Positions 51,401 to 57,702 of a stretch of 64,000 bases of DNA are shown piece after piece. The notes beneath the pieces were generated by a model, which was not told where the DNA came from, searched no databases, and saw only the letters and a program-made list of their open reading frames with translations. A program made the translations under genes and the position numbers. Numbering within the stretch: position 1 is the stretch's first letter; each line of letters starts with the position of its first letter. The DNA is from Pelodera strongyloides (Eukaryota > Nematoda > Chromadorea > Rhabditida > Rhabditidae), in contig JAANDG010000044.1 in assembly GCA_036852015.1 (NCBI GenBank), positions 248,001-312,000 on the forward strand. Reading direction: 5' to 3'.

Positions 51401-51530
51401 TGTCTTTTCTAAATTTGTGATTTCCTTTCAGCGTTCGAAGAAACTGCGCGAATTGGACGAGCTGAAACCTCACAGAAAGGGAAAGAGGGCGAGAATGCAG
51501 AAGTTGAGACTGCAAGACAATGAGGTTTAA
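7118..51530 (+). CDS. UTP20: UTP20/DRIM, small-subunit processome scaffold
   Basis: UTP20 is a giant HEAT/ARM-like solenoid of the nucleolar 90S pre-ribosome, needed for 18S rRNA processing. I joined 79 exons (8,460 nt, 2,819 residues, all phases consistent) from MDDSVLPL to the stop at 51528-51530; human UTP20 has 2,785. Conserved landmarks are collinear with human from end to end: FAETLLKWNF (residues ~85-94), QPLLDLALALAKDL, DGLGQLLFNTYKG, RMLYGR, KDFWLNIVSIQ, RYLPYVILEMK, PSCFLLPP and HIFVEYAL. Two acidic, charged inserts (exons 26-27 and 51) and a Lys/Arg-rich C-terminus (exons 77-79) fit a nucleolar RNA-associated protein. Introns hold a nested antisense gene, a tRNA, a LINE and many MITEs. 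Least certain are the exon 35 donor, the short exon 53 and the choice of acceptor for exon 61. The frame shows no disabling change. Confidence 0.93.
7291..7563. mobile_element. Palindromic MITE in UTP20 intron 1
   Basis: TTAGGGCGCGTTCGGGATTG begins the left arm and its exact inverse ends the right arm. The arms are ~120 bp, include the TTTCCGAAAGGAAAC block, and are nearly perfect. There is no coding capacity. It is a different family from the TTAA elements. Confidence 0.85.
9441..9557. mobile_element. GAGGCCATATTCAC MITE, UTP20 intron 7
   Basis: The left end GAGGCCATATTCACAACTC and right end GTGGTGAGTATGGCTTC are imperfect inverses. It shares ends with the elements at 31655-31727 and 48375-48491. 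Confidence 0.6.
9742..9924. mobile_element. TTAA MITE (TTAAAGCGAAATACC family)
   Basis: A full-length copy in UTP20 intron 8, with TTAA at both edges, terminal GCGAAATACCGGCCGG and its inverse. Confidence 0.85.
10301..10477. mobile_element. TTAA MITE, right end degenerate
   Basis: The left terminus TTAAAGCGAAATAAC and the inner GGTTTTTGAAAC are clear. The right end is mutated (CGTTATTCTTCTGTAAA), which makes this one of the older copies. It lies in UTP20 intron 9. Confidence 0.7.
12107..13579. other. UTP20 intron 14, left part
   Basis: No gene is seen. The motif CCAGACGGCTACCTCCGCCTGA at about 12367 recurs in similar form at about 39958, so it is probably a fragment of another repeat family. 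Confidence 0.4.
13580..14446. mobile_element. Long-arm TIR element in UTP20 intron 14
   Basis: Inverted arms of ~240 bp lie at 13580-13817 and ~14204-14446. They share the TTTTTATATCGTGAAAAAGA edge and a long inner block including GCGCGCGGCACTTATTCTT. The arms differ at only a few positions. The interior carries a TTAA MITE (13841-14015), so the element is composite. There is no transposase frame. Confidence 0.8.
13841..14015. mobile_element. TTAA MITE nested in a TIR element
   Basis: The ends TTAAAACGAAATACC and GGTATTTCGCTTTAA are inverted. It sits between the long arms of the 13580-14446 element and so inserted into it. Confidence 0.8.
17816..17996. mobile_element. TTAA MITE, right terminus mutated
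   Basis: The left end is TTAAAGCGAAATGCCGGCCG. The right end has lost the last GCTTTAA (it reads GGTATTTCGATAAAA). It lies in UTP20 intron 26. Confidence 0.75.
18657..18705 (-). repeat. Short (TAA)n-tailed retroelement 3' end
   Basis: (TAA)n is followed by GTTTATTGGTCCACCGAGTC. The same unit recurs at 21127-21165. Read on the minus strand it ends in a (TTA)n tail, as a 5'-truncated non-LTR element or SINE would. Confidence 0.5.
19908..20204. other. Start of UTP20 intron 32, beyond the nested gene
   Basis: No feature is seen apart from the donor GTCAGT and sequence 3' of the nested LRR gene stop codon. Confidence 0.4.
20205..27898 (-). CDS. Chaoptin-like GPI-anchored leucine-rich-repeat protein
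   Basis: This secreted adhesion- or receptor-type protein is 1,259 residues from 25 exons, all in phase. Residues 1-26 are a signal peptide (hydrophobic KVFVIIAVIL, likely cleavage after VEA). A cysteine-bearing N-cap (CECVPVG...MCRQ) follows, then roughly forty LRRs of ~24 residues (for example LDLSYNQISEIGDKAFEKLP). An LRRCT cap (DNPLRCDC...C...C) begins near residue 1172, and the C-terminus is a purely hydrophobic tail (ALLALNILTLITMLIF) with no cytoplasmic domain, the mark of a GPI signal. Length, repeat number and tail all fit the chaoptin group. Exons (minus strand): 27795-27898, 26832-26976, 26524-26682, 26260-26445, 25919-26062, 25578-25784, 25079-25302, 24908-24980, 24658-24799, 24432-24577, 24149-24336, 23882-24017, 23622-23785, 23335-23445, 23106-23244, 22912-23010, 22611-22817, 22371-22517, 22188-22288, 21909-22101, 21717-21809, 21531-21623, 21016-21099, 20704-20931, 20205-20471. 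Intron 5 uses a GC donor. Confidence 0.9.
20639..20664. repeat. CT/CG dinucleotide microsatellite
   Basis: TCTCTCTCTC runs into GCGCGCGC inside the last intron of the LRR gene. Confidence 0.7.
21127..21165 (-). repeat. Second (TAA)n GTTTATTGG retroelement 3' end
   Basis: It matches the 18657 unit: (TAA)n followed by GTTTATTGGTTCACCGAGTC. It lies in an intron of the LRR gene. Confidence 0.5.
27899..30863. other. UTP20 intron 32, upstream of the LRR gene
   Basis: About 3 kb of AT-rich sequence has no supported exon on either strand. The promoter of the antisense LRR gene should lie here. A short GAGTA repeat occurs at about 30596-30611. Confidence 0.5.
31655..31727. mobile_element. Near-perfect 73 bp palindrome (GAGGCC family)
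   Basis: Two 36 bp arms, starting GAGGCCATATGCACCACTCC, pair almost perfectly around a short AT centre. It lies in UTP20 intron 35. Its ends match the 9441 and 48375 elements, so it looks like a minimal, internally deleted copy. Confidence 0.75.
32591..32672 (-). tRNA. tRNA-Ser(AGA)
   Basis: This 82-nt class II tRNA has a perfect 7 bp acceptor (GCAGCGA/TCGCTGC) and discriminator G. It has a good A box (GTCCGAGTGG), a long variable arm (GGGCTCTGCCC), a B box (GGTTCGAATCC) and the anticodon loop CTAGAAA, giving AGA. It lies antisense inside UTP20 intron 38 and looks functional. Confidence 0.93.
33571..33935. mobile_element. TTAAAGGG MITE ending at the exon 41 acceptor
   Basis: Ends TTAAAGGGAATATGTAGGC and its near inverse, TTAA at both edges, 365 bp. 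The right TTAA runs directly into the acceptor AG of UTP20 exon 41, so the element provides the sequence just upstream of that splice site. Confidence 0.8.
35448..35479. mobile_element. Solo MITE terminus (TTAAAGGG family)
   Basis: Read inverted, TTAAAGGGAATGTCAAGCCG resembles the left end of the 45651 element. No opposite end is seen, so this is a remnant in UTP20 intron 45. Confidence 0.45.
36454..36489. repeat. (TA)n microsatellite
   Basis: About 17 TA dinucleotides lie just upstream of the exon 49 acceptor. Confidence 0.9.
36650..36777 (-). mobile_element. 5'-truncated LINE fragment with target duplication
   Basis: The 98 bp at 36665-36762 match the 3' end of the 3.45 kb LINE (GCCGGAGGCAGCCAGCGTGG onward), including the (CAA)n tail on the minus strand. 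It is flanked by a 15 bp direct repeat, TAAGGTTTATACCTT, at 36650-36664 and 36763-36777. It lies in UTP20 intron 49 and was evidently made by the same LINE family. Confidence 0.8.
40193..40253 (+). repeat. 28 bp tandem duplication at the exon 61 acceptor
   Basis: The unit TTCAGGTTCATCGGTATCAA plus eight bases occurs twice in a row. It carries the splice acceptor and the first 23 nt of exon 61. Only the downstream copy (exon from 40221) keeps the UTP20 frame; the upstream acceptor (exon from 40193) adds 28 nt and shifts it. Confidence 0.85.
40637..40704. repeat. Short tandem duplication in UTP20 intron 61
   Basis: TTTAAATAACTGTTTTAACA plus ATGCAAAG occurs twice with a small difference (TTTTACAACAG in the second). 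It lies just upstream of exon 62. Confidence 0.6.
41098..44340 (-). CDS. LINE polyprotein: 2A, zinc finger, APE endonuclease, RT
   Basis: One open frame of ~1,080 codons reaches the very 5' edge of the element without an ATG. A 2A-type motif (AGDVEENPGP) ends near codon 15. A Cys/His finger of PHD-like spacing follows (CTTCKRK...CSTCRNWVH...CPSC). The APE-type endonuclease starts at RILQYNCNGIAG and continues with the ETKL and GDFNAH motifs. The reverse transcriptase has YRPISLL, AIDMSKAFD, GVPQGSALSP and the catalytic YADD. A C-terminal region without a recognised domain follows. No stop or frameshift interrupts it. An ATG-bearing leader or an ORF1 upstream of the 2A may be missing through 5' truncation, or the element may naturally start this way. 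Confidence 0.88.
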   Translation of the reverse strand, partial: LLLLQAGDVEENPGPTTTTWLCTTCKRKANTNCVQCSTCRNWVHTKSICSGLQSVSQYTQATFACPSCAHPTRTPPAPTISVITPALPTPVTAPKTSRSKGANVSCNSSNIGSSDIRILQYNCNGIAGKTTEILDILTRRKIDIVVLQETKLSARSKSPVLPGYALIRKDRNGPNPGGGLLTGISHELNYSVIPSPADAHLESLTIRVTDAKGQPLTISNIYIPPASSCAPGYEADIAHFLRNSDNSIVLGDFNAHDASWYSSNSDTRGTVIADAIDAHDFAAVNRDCPTRIPSNGRPTSPDITICALELLPQVNWKTITSGSSDHLPIITELVGSKYIRTHRNQTFANFGKADWIRFKRLVEEKLEAYPIPSLPAPQAEPFLRKILQSAAASSIPRGRVHKRVSALSPEILDWMAQRDALREDDPSSPDIASLNIKIRRATDKNKRDTWRQFMEEFDPKRDANKLWKTIKMLNDKGRPPPNCAVEFGNNMVTESNNIANCFNKGFTRPVEYSTDKGNRKIRRHTQELSTQDFEDFTTTEVGTAIRRSKKSRAIGPDGLAPVMLHHLGKRGLAAVTHIINDSLRSCRIPMIWKSSIILPLLKPGKEATNGSGYRPISLLSPIAKIMERLLLEVIRPHMQPAAHQHGFTSGRSTTTALHTLSEDIAEGFNQKKPASRTVLMAIDMSKAFDSLDIHKLTDLVLKTDTPDYAKKWLVNYLRGRTARTTFREATSKAGQIRSGVPQGSALSPTLFNLYLKDLPDHQHKVKVISYADDITVWASEPTISAAADHLRAALPAIEDFLKTRKLSISPAKSQLMLLTPFSKEYRTTLNITVGNVLVPTVNTAKILGVTYDTMFTFSQHARGVAARITQRNNVLKALAGSTWGNQKETLRLTYKAISQAVYAYAAPAWSSFVSTSAIDSIQRAQNAALRTITGNHKMADIDHLHSEAKIMQVRSHLDMLSAQFLARSSDPSHACHGILQKPLPPRNMKASTRMAHKNTVMAAIAGASDPSCAKAVAGAVHTIAVAEEKRTLKPPAILGGGETATRHPQRRSRSSAKRQMHPQPTPLRSQQIHEPLPPSC
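44296..44325 (-). other. 2A ribosome-skipping motif
   Basis: Ten codons read AGDVEENPGP, matching the D-V-E-x-N-P-G-P consensus at which translation releases and restarts before the last proline. It is in frame with the endonuclease/RT polyprotein. Confidence 0.85.
45651..46038. mobile_element. TTAAAGGG MITE in UTP20 intron 65
   Basis: The left end TTAAAGGGACTGTCAAGCC and the right end, inverted, TTAAAGGGCATGTTAAGG are related, with TTAA edges. The interior is non-coding. Confidence 0.6.
46394..46576. mobile_element. TTAA MITE (TTAAAGCGAAATACC family)
   Basis: A full copy in UTP20 intron 66, with TTAA at both edges. The interior is shared with the 2405, 51888 and 54029 copies. Confidence 0.85.
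46745..46919. mobile_element. Near-perfect palindromic TTAA MITE
   Basis: Two ~80 bp arms starting TTAAAGCGAAATGCTAGCCT are almost exact inverses, separated by a short spacer near 46825. The outer 12 bases match the TTAAAGCGAAAT family but the interior is different. It lies in UTP20 intron 67. Confidence 0.9.
48375..48491. mobile_element. GAGGCC MITE in UTP20 intron 71
   Basis: The ends GAGGCCACATTCACCACT and AGTGGTGAATATGGCCTC are inverted. It is the third copy of this family. Confidence 0.75.
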
Positions 51531-51887
51531 GAGAGAGAGACTAGGTTCTGAGAATGAAAGAATGATTAACTTTGTGTGGATACGGTAGCTCATGGAGTTG
51601 TCCGCCCACGTAAATTGTAGTTTGTACTGTAGCTTCTGTTGTTGTTTTTGATTACTGTAGTTGTTGCGTATACGACACTTTTTGATGGTTGTCTAGTTTT
51701 CAAACTAGTTTTCTGTTATCCTACGAAATTTTAGTACTAACGCCTTGTTGTTCGGGTATTAGTTAATTAGATAATTGTTGTTAAACCCTTGTTTGTTGAT
51801 TTGTTTAGTAGAAAGTTGAAATCCGTGCATTGTTAGGAATGTTAAATGTTAAAAATCCTGTTAATTGCATATTTTGTTGTTTCATGC

Positions 51888-52073
51888 TTAAAGCGAAATA
51901 CCGGCCGTTTTTTTTTTGAAACACATCGAGTACACCAGCATTCTTATGCAGCTTGTTCAAATGAACATAAATTGGAATAAAAAATCGAGGTAAATTCGAG
52001 TAAATTAGCATAAATACCTAAGAATTAAGCGGAACAGGTTGTGTTTCAAAAACCGGCTGGTATTTCGCTTTAA
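51888..52073. mobile_element. TTAA MITE in the probable UTP20 3'UTR
   Basis: Both TTAA edges, terminal AGCGAAATACCGGCCG and its near inverse are present; 186 bp. Confidence 0.85.
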
Positions 52074-52539
52074 TTGAGTTTTGAAATCGTTTTGCCTGTT
52101 TGATTTGTTAGATTTTATTGTTATTTTTCTGTATTTGTTGGAGCTTACAGAGCCAGCGCCACATTTAGTTCCTGTTAGTTTTGTGAGTCAGTTTGGAGCC
52201 TAAGCTTGTTAAGTTTGAAAGGACTGTTGTTACGTTTTGTTGTTGTTTTGCTTTGTGTGTTATTAAATGAAAACTTATTTTTGCTGGTTTAGTGTTGTTG
52301 TGTGGAAGGTTTCTTTTAGGAAAAAGTTCTTGGTATTTGTTAGACTCTAGGTTTTTTCAGGTCTGGTAAAAATGTAAATTTATATAAATAATATACCGCC
52401 GCAGCCCCAGTACTGTGCGCGTTTTTTGTGGCCGCGCAACGGTTATAATTTCCTATTACAAAAGTGTCCTGTTGTAGTGATAGTGTGCGTCTGAATTCGA
52501 AAAATAATCCGGCTCGGCAAAACTTATATTTTGATTCAG

Positions 52540-52545
52540 AATAAA
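52540..52545 (+). promoter_or_regulatory. Poly(A) signal, plus strand
   Basis: AATAAA is the best candidate for ending the UTP20 transcript, ~1 kb after the stop. It lies ~40 bp from the stop codon of the convergent gene. Confidence 0.45.
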
Positions 52546-52581
52546 ACTTTCATTTGTAAAACTTTAACGTTCTCGTTCTTA

Positions 52582-52587
52582 TTTATT
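52582..52587 (-). promoter_or_regulatory. Poly(A) signal overlapping a stop codon
   Basis: The minus-strand AATAAA overlaps the TAA stop at 52583-52585 of the STYX-like gene. Confidence 0.4.
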
Positions 52588-53742
52588 CCCAAGCAATTCT
52601 TCTCTGTGTATTTCCGTCGAAACTGACTGGTCGTTCCACTGTTGCCCATTCGGTCCTTCGTGAACCGGCAGAGCGGGACTCACGCTTACGCTAAACAGTT
52701 TGGAGTTTAAAGCGAATAGGTAAGCATTCAAAATGTTCTATTAATATAGCTTAGCTTCACAAAGGGCTTGCACATCGCAGTTAATTTTTGAAACTGGACA
52801 ATTAGCATCTTTGGAAGGTTTACCCCTGTTTGCGCCAGTTCTTGTGTGTAAGACTGGATATTCAGAATGACAAATTGACAGTTACCGTAATAATGAACAA
52901 ACCTCATTCTCACAGCGTGTTTCCCACAATTGAAGCGCTTCACGAATATTGTCATTCAGTGAAACATCCTCTTTAGAACTGAAAACAGTTTTGTTAACTA
53001 TGATCTTTAATAATGTTTCATGTTTATTTTTATGTTACTATTTAGATCAATAACAAACGTACACTTGTCTAAAGTAGATGACAGCGTTACGAAATGGTAG
53101 ATTATGGTAGAACATAATATATTGAAGGGCCATTGCTTGACATACATTACGACCGTCCTCAGAGAACATTAGAATCTGAAACGGAATAAGGATTTGTAAT
53201 TAATGGATATCAAGTACAATATTGCTATAATCTTTGTTATCGATTGACGTATATACATGTATGCTCGCGCTGAGCAAAGTTGGTGAGCAAGCGGCGTGAA
53301 AATGGCATACGAAATTTGGAAACAGTGGAGCGAAAAATTCTCGTGGAAAAAAGATTGGCTTGCTAGTGGATGTCGCGAAAATATCCTTTGGAAGGTACAC
53401 AAATACCACGTAAATTATTTTCAAGTAATTAGTCTCCACGTACATGTGCTCCATTTTTTCGTGCTTCTGCCACAAAGCGATTGACGGAAGGAAAACGAGA
53501 TAAAATTTCCTGAAATTTTGTGAATTTTTCTTGGAGCGTTATGCTGCTAATCAAGCCAACACGGATTCCGAGGGGCGCAAACTGTAAGAGATATGCGTGT
53601 GTATTGGTTTCTAAATCATGTATTAAGAAATTACCTCGGGTTCTGAATTTCCATCCAAATCAATGACAAGTTCCGTAGGTGTGTGAAAAGTTCTGTCTTT
53701 ACAATCGCACATTTGAGAGATTTTCATCTTGGCACGCTCCAT
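52583..53742 (-). CDS. STYX-like dead dual-specificity phosphatase
   Basis: Exons 53635-53742, 53444-53581, 53063-53175, 52903-52978 and 52583-52690 join in phase to ~180 residues (human STYX has 223). The core NRFVAEARKNGAHILMF aligns with the strand leading into the phosphatase P-loop. The helix after the loop (AMALQYIMFYHNLPFRNAVIYFRQ) matches the DSP helix and its final motif. Where active enzymes have HCxxGxxR, this protein has FSEDGRNV: the catalytic Cys is Ser and the Arg is Val, so it cannot be catalytic. The C-terminal ~35 residues are basic and Arg/Ser-rich. The start ATG follows a TTGTTCAG acceptor by 12 nt; an upstream exon is possible, since the N-terminal DSP region is short. 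It converges on UTP20. Confidence 0.6.
52704..52790. mobile_element. Eroded TTAA MITE inside the STYX-like gene
   Basis: TTTAAAGCGAATAGGTAAGC and the nearby GCTTAGCTTCACAAAGGGCT resemble the two ends of the 33571-33935 element brought together. It is probably an internally deleted copy in the last intron. Confidence 0.4.
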
Positions 53743-54621
53743 ACCAGTACAGTTCTGAACAAATTACTATCGGTAATAACATGATTTATCCGTACCAGCA
53801 TCATTATCGATTTGGGCTCTTGCAAAAGTTTTTCGGACCCCAAAAAGTTTTTCGGACCCCTATTCCTCATTCGGACCCCTACAGGTAAATTGAGCCTCGA
53901 TTATGTAAGCATTCTGCATACATGGTGAGGCGAGTCTTCACCTTCTCATTCGACTTGTCACATTGTTTTTACAAGCTGGTTAGTTTCATTCTCTTCCAAT
54001 ACACCATGTTCGTATATGTTCATATTCATTAAAGCGAAATATCGGCCGGTTTTTGAAACACATCGAGTACACCAGCATTATTATGCAGTTTATGCAAATG
54101 AACATAAATTAGAATAAAAAATCGAGCTAACTTCGAATAAATTTGCACATAAATACATAAGAATTCAGTTATCCACTATGTGTTTAAAAAACAGGGCGGT
54201 ATTTCGCTTTAAACGATTAGACTGTCAAAAAAAATGTGTCGCGCAAAAGTGAGCGACAGGCAGAGTTTCCCAATGACCCGTAGGACTTGCTCACCAACAA
54301 ATATCGTATTTTATTCTTGCATAAATATTCAAGATTAGATCCCATTTCCCGCGTTCCACAATGTAAGAACTCCAATATACGATAGGCGTCCGGTTTTTGT
54401 CTGAAATATCTTTTTGTTTTAATGTTTTAATTATTGTTTACATCAATTCCCTAATGGCACTCATGATTCACAACAAGTGGGGCATTTCATAGGGCAGCAG
54501 TGAAACTTTGCAGAATACAAACAATGTGGCCGTCAATGCGGGGGCGACGAACCCAAGCGCATAGTGGGCTATGAAATAGTTGGCATATCTATGGCACAGA
54601 TGTGGCGCACATGTGACGCAA
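53743..54621. other. Intergenic with MITE and short direct repeats
   Basis: GTTTTTCGGACCCC is repeated at about 53827-53873. The MITE at 54029-54212 lies here. No gene is seen. Confidence 0.4.
54029..54212. mobile_element. TTAA MITE (TTAAAGCGAAATACC family)
   Basis: TTAAAGCGAAATATCGGCCG starts the left end and GCGGTATTTCGCTTTAA closes the right. The interior is nearly the same as the 51888 copy. Confidence 0.85.
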
Positions 54622-55112
54622 TTACCGGCATAACACCTTTTGTGTTTGTGTCATATCTCTAAAAGTGAACAAAGTGCGAACTGTGAGTAGAATACCAATA
54701 CCCCCAGCAAACTACGAAGCAAAAAAAAATTCACCCCAATCCGGAATCGAGCGACTGTGAATGGGGTTGGGATAGCCTTCTTTGGGCAAACACCTCTTCT
54801 TGTGATTCCACCTTGATTATCTGAAGAAATAGCTGATAGGCTTAGGTACTTAGGTTTAGGTCGATGAAGACTCTGTTCTGGCATTAAACACACTAGTCCA
54901 GGCAAAGTGCGCCGGGGGAATGCAAAATGGGAGTCAAAGCGAGTTAAAGCACCTCAGCAAAGAACGCCTACCTTGTGTTGTCTACCTGCCGCGTTATCAA
55001 CAGCAGTCTTTGGCTGCCTAGATATGACCGTATCCGTAGCGATCGCCTCCAGCGGTACCGGTCCCGTGTGGGAGCGGCTCAACTCGCCCGGGCGATTTCC
55101 GGACCGACGCAT
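54622..55112 (-). CDS. Possible small three-exon gene, unknown
   Basis: The segments 54972-55112, 54735-54820 and 54622-54658 splice in phase to 87 residues ending at a TAA. The first ATG lies ~50 nt inside a good acceptor (TTTCTGCTTTCCAG, just above 55162). The predicted product is polar (VESQEEVFAQRRLSQPHSQS) with no domain I recognise. The region is GC-rich compared with its flanks, which supports coding. The plus strand also has open frames here with plausible splice sites, so the strand is not settled. Confidence 0.3.
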
Positions 55113-55162
55113 GGCACATAGAACGAAGAGATTGCGGGAAGAAGAACGTGCTGGAGTGAGCA

Positions 55163-56018
55163 CTGGAAAGCAGAAATTCTGTTCGATTATAAGGAACTAT
55201 GACAAAGTATAAATTCGCGAAGCCCGCCGCGAAAGAACGGGGGGTAAGCCAACGTTGTGCCGTGCCTAGCCGCGCCGGGTGTGCGAAACTTGTGATATTT
55301 CAGTTGGGGCCGCTTATCCTCGAGGTACTTGCAAGGAGTGCGCCACAAATACATAAAACTACTAGCCGCTTAATTTCCGACTGGCTAAATGCTATACATG
55401 AGGCCATACAGCCATACTGCTACGAAAAGCTTTACACAGTGCGCAAGAGTTGAGCATTTAGTGAAGACTGCCTATCGGACGTGAAAAGAAGGAAAAACCT
55501 ACTCCCACGCCCACATGAAAATCTCCAAAATTTTGTTAAATCTAATTTCCTTTATGAGATCATCCAATTTCCTATGCAATTTACAAAACTCAAATATTCA
55601 AAGTGTTCAAGGAAGGAAGTAATGTTTTGGAGATCAACTTTACTAATAAGGGAAATTGCTTATTTTAAGTTATTTTAATCTTTTAACAGCAAAGAGCCAG
55701 ATTTCTTTGAAATTAGGTAATTAGGACTGAAACTGTATAGAGGAGTAGTATATGGAACAGACACATCGAAACAGCACCTACCACTTTACACATGAATATT
55801 ACATTAATTAGGGTCGGTCTCACGAAAAAAAAAACGATTTTCCTATTTTTCCACATTATTCCGGTTCATGGAAACTTAAATACACAATAATAGCAATTAG
55901 AGACGGCAAATACAGCATCCCGACTCTGCGAAAAACCGTACTCTTGCAAGCAAACTTTTCCAGTTTTCAGGCGCACCATTCACTCAGTTAGAGGCAATTT
56001 ACGTAAAATAGTCAGCTG
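55163..56018. other. Intergenic, uncertain plus-strand frames
   Basis: A GC-rich patch extends to about 55450 and then turns AT-rich. The plus-strand frame 55199-55453 is discussed among the rejected items. Nothing else is recognised. Confidence 0.35.
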
Positions 56019-56152
56019 TACCCAACAATCTACCGCAGTTGTCTCGAACATCCGCGCTGATTGGCCAATATGATGTACATATTGGGCGTGGTAATTGCGT
56101 TGTTGGCCAATCAGCGCGAATGGCTTTGACTACTGCGGTAGATTGTAGGGTA
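56019..56152. mobile_element. Foldback element beside the Penelope-like insertion
   Basis: Arms of ~50 bp, ACAATCTACCGCAGT...GCGCTGATTGGCCAA and their inverse, surround a short AT spacer. The Penelope-like copy 1 begins ~10 bp to its right. Confidence 0.7.
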
Positions 56153-56310
56153 TGGCTGGCTATTAAAACAAATTATAAGTGAAGAAATTCTACTATAAAA
56201 TATGAAAAGATGTGAGAAAAAAAAAAATCAATGAAAAGTGAATATTAACTAAAACTTAGTGTCTAAGATGTAAGATGTATAAGTTGAATCTTATACCGTG
56301 TTAACACGGA

Positions 56311-56373
56311 CCTCGTTTCGACCCCCTAGCCGCAGACGAGGATTTCTCAGGGCGGGGGTTCTCGTCAGTGCGA
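56311..56373 (-). ncRNA. Hammerhead-like modules in PLE 3' segment
   Basis: On the minus strand this holds TCGCA-CTGACGAG, then CCTCGTC-TGCGG, then GGGGGTC-GAAAC-GAGG. Each piece fits a hammerhead strand and all three helices can pair, but the linear order of the strands is not canonical. It is conserved at 60809-60870 in copy 2. Activity is not established. Confidence 0.3.
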
Positions 56374-56624
56374 CACCCTGATAGTATATCACAGAAAATT
56401 TATCATTAAGATTGACGTAAAATATTATTTACAAAACAAGTATAATAATGGAAATGAAAATCATTAAATAACGTGCCAAAAATGGGATGCGTTAGGATCA
56501 ATAGTACAATAGTGCATATTAACTCTCTAAGTTACCACTAAACAGTGTAGCGTACGCGTTGCGGTACCCTTTGCACCCATAGCTCAACCATGTTTTTGTA
56601 CTTTGGTCTTGTATAGTCTGTAAT

Positions 56625-57515
56625 CTAAATATCATGAGCCCAAGAAGAGAGATGTTTCGGGGATACCTTAAACTTATGTGAAATAATGGGATATACATGG
56701 AAACCTTTAACGAACATTTTGATAATAAGATTCTTAGGGTAGCCATTACGAGTAAGCTTACAGTGCAGTTCCTTTAATTTACTTTTAAATAGGCTAATAT
56801 TTGAAGTACAACGGCTGATTCTAATAGTTTCACCTATTATACAGTTATGCCTGACTGACATACACAGTTGGGTATCGTACATAGGAAATCGGTTAACTTC
56901 AAATGAATAATCATCGGTCTTGTTGTACAAATTTATAATCCAGCTGTCTTGTTTTTTGAGCTGTATGTCTAGGAATGTAGCCTCTGTATCTGATACATTG
57001 GCTTGTTCTAAAGTAAGCGAATTGGGGTATATATCTCTTAATTTACTTGGCATTTCATCATCATTATAAAACATTAGTATATCATCCATATATCGATATA
57101 ATTTGCTTCTAAGACTGACACTTCTGTTTGCAGCCTCTTTAAGATATCTAAATTCTAGCATAGAGAGAGTAAGATCTGCTAAGAGTGGAGAAGCGTTGCC
57201 TCCTTGGGGGACACCTTTTATTTGATGGTAAATTTGGTCTTTGTAAACGAGGAAACTATTTTTGATTAAATATGTGACCATTTCTTTTATCTCCCTTTTG
57301 GAATAACTAGCATCAGTGATTTTGTTGGTATAAAAACACGTTTTATATCCTATATTAACGAACTCACGACCAGCGTTTTTAAAACATAGATCTACAAGGT
57401 CAAAGATATTGCTCATAATAACATCATGAGGTAGATTGGTGAAAAGGCTAGAAAAATCTAGCGTTTTAACCTTACTGTATTTTGCAATATCAGATGTACC
57501 ATTAGTAATTACCAT
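56625..57515 (-). pseudogene. PLE copy 1: RT palm and thumb
   Basis: A 296-residue frame separate from the N-half. GVPQGGNASP lies at ~101-110 and the catalytic YMDD at 142-145, with the DSWIINLYNKTDDYSFEVNRF block following. It ends without any GIY-YIG domain, which confirms the permuted order. It is nearly identical to 61688-62401. Confidence 0.85.
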
Positions 57516-57702
57516 AGAATTATCAATAGAAAAGTATGTAGGTATATTGGACAGTTACACGAAGCAGGCATAGAGTTTAAAGATTTTTTAAATGTTAAGA
57601 CTTTTTGCGTTATAACGGACAATTCCTTTAAACTACTGTGTTTTTCTGCTGTTAGAATCTCATTTTTATAGTTTCGTTGTGTAGTTTAGGAATAGCATAA
57701 TA

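Larger units (their letters stand above)
44591..51530 (+). other. UTP20: UTP20 exon map, exons 63-79
   Basis: Exons: 44591-44697, 45160-45247, 45386-45562, 46280-46366, 46648-46731, 46987-47064, 47273-47425, 47733-47915, 48141-48224, 48727-48883, 49064-49140, 49347-49469, 49806-49928, 50305-50434, 50748-50893, 51193-51252, 51432-51530. The first follows the LINE-bearing intron 62. The last ends in TAA after a basic stretch. Confidence 0.88.
51531..52560 (+). other. UTP20 3' flank / probable 3'UTR
   Basis: Non-coding sequence between the UTP20 stop and the first good AATAAA at 52540. It contains the MITE at 51888-52073. Confidence 0.5.

Noticed and set aside
53296..53484. Plus-strand frame beginning MAYEIWKQW
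   Set aside because: It lies inside the intron between exons 2 and 3 of the STYX-like gene and has no partner exons.
54907..55212. 101-codon plus-strand frame
   Set aside because: No recognised domain. It overlaps the minus-strand candidate, and the strand is undecided.
55199..55453. Plus-strand frame with faint histone H2B-like pattern (VL...P...LNAIHEAI)
   Set aside because: Only scattered matches, a gap in the loop region, no C-terminal helix, and an early stop. The minus strand has an equally plausible gene here.
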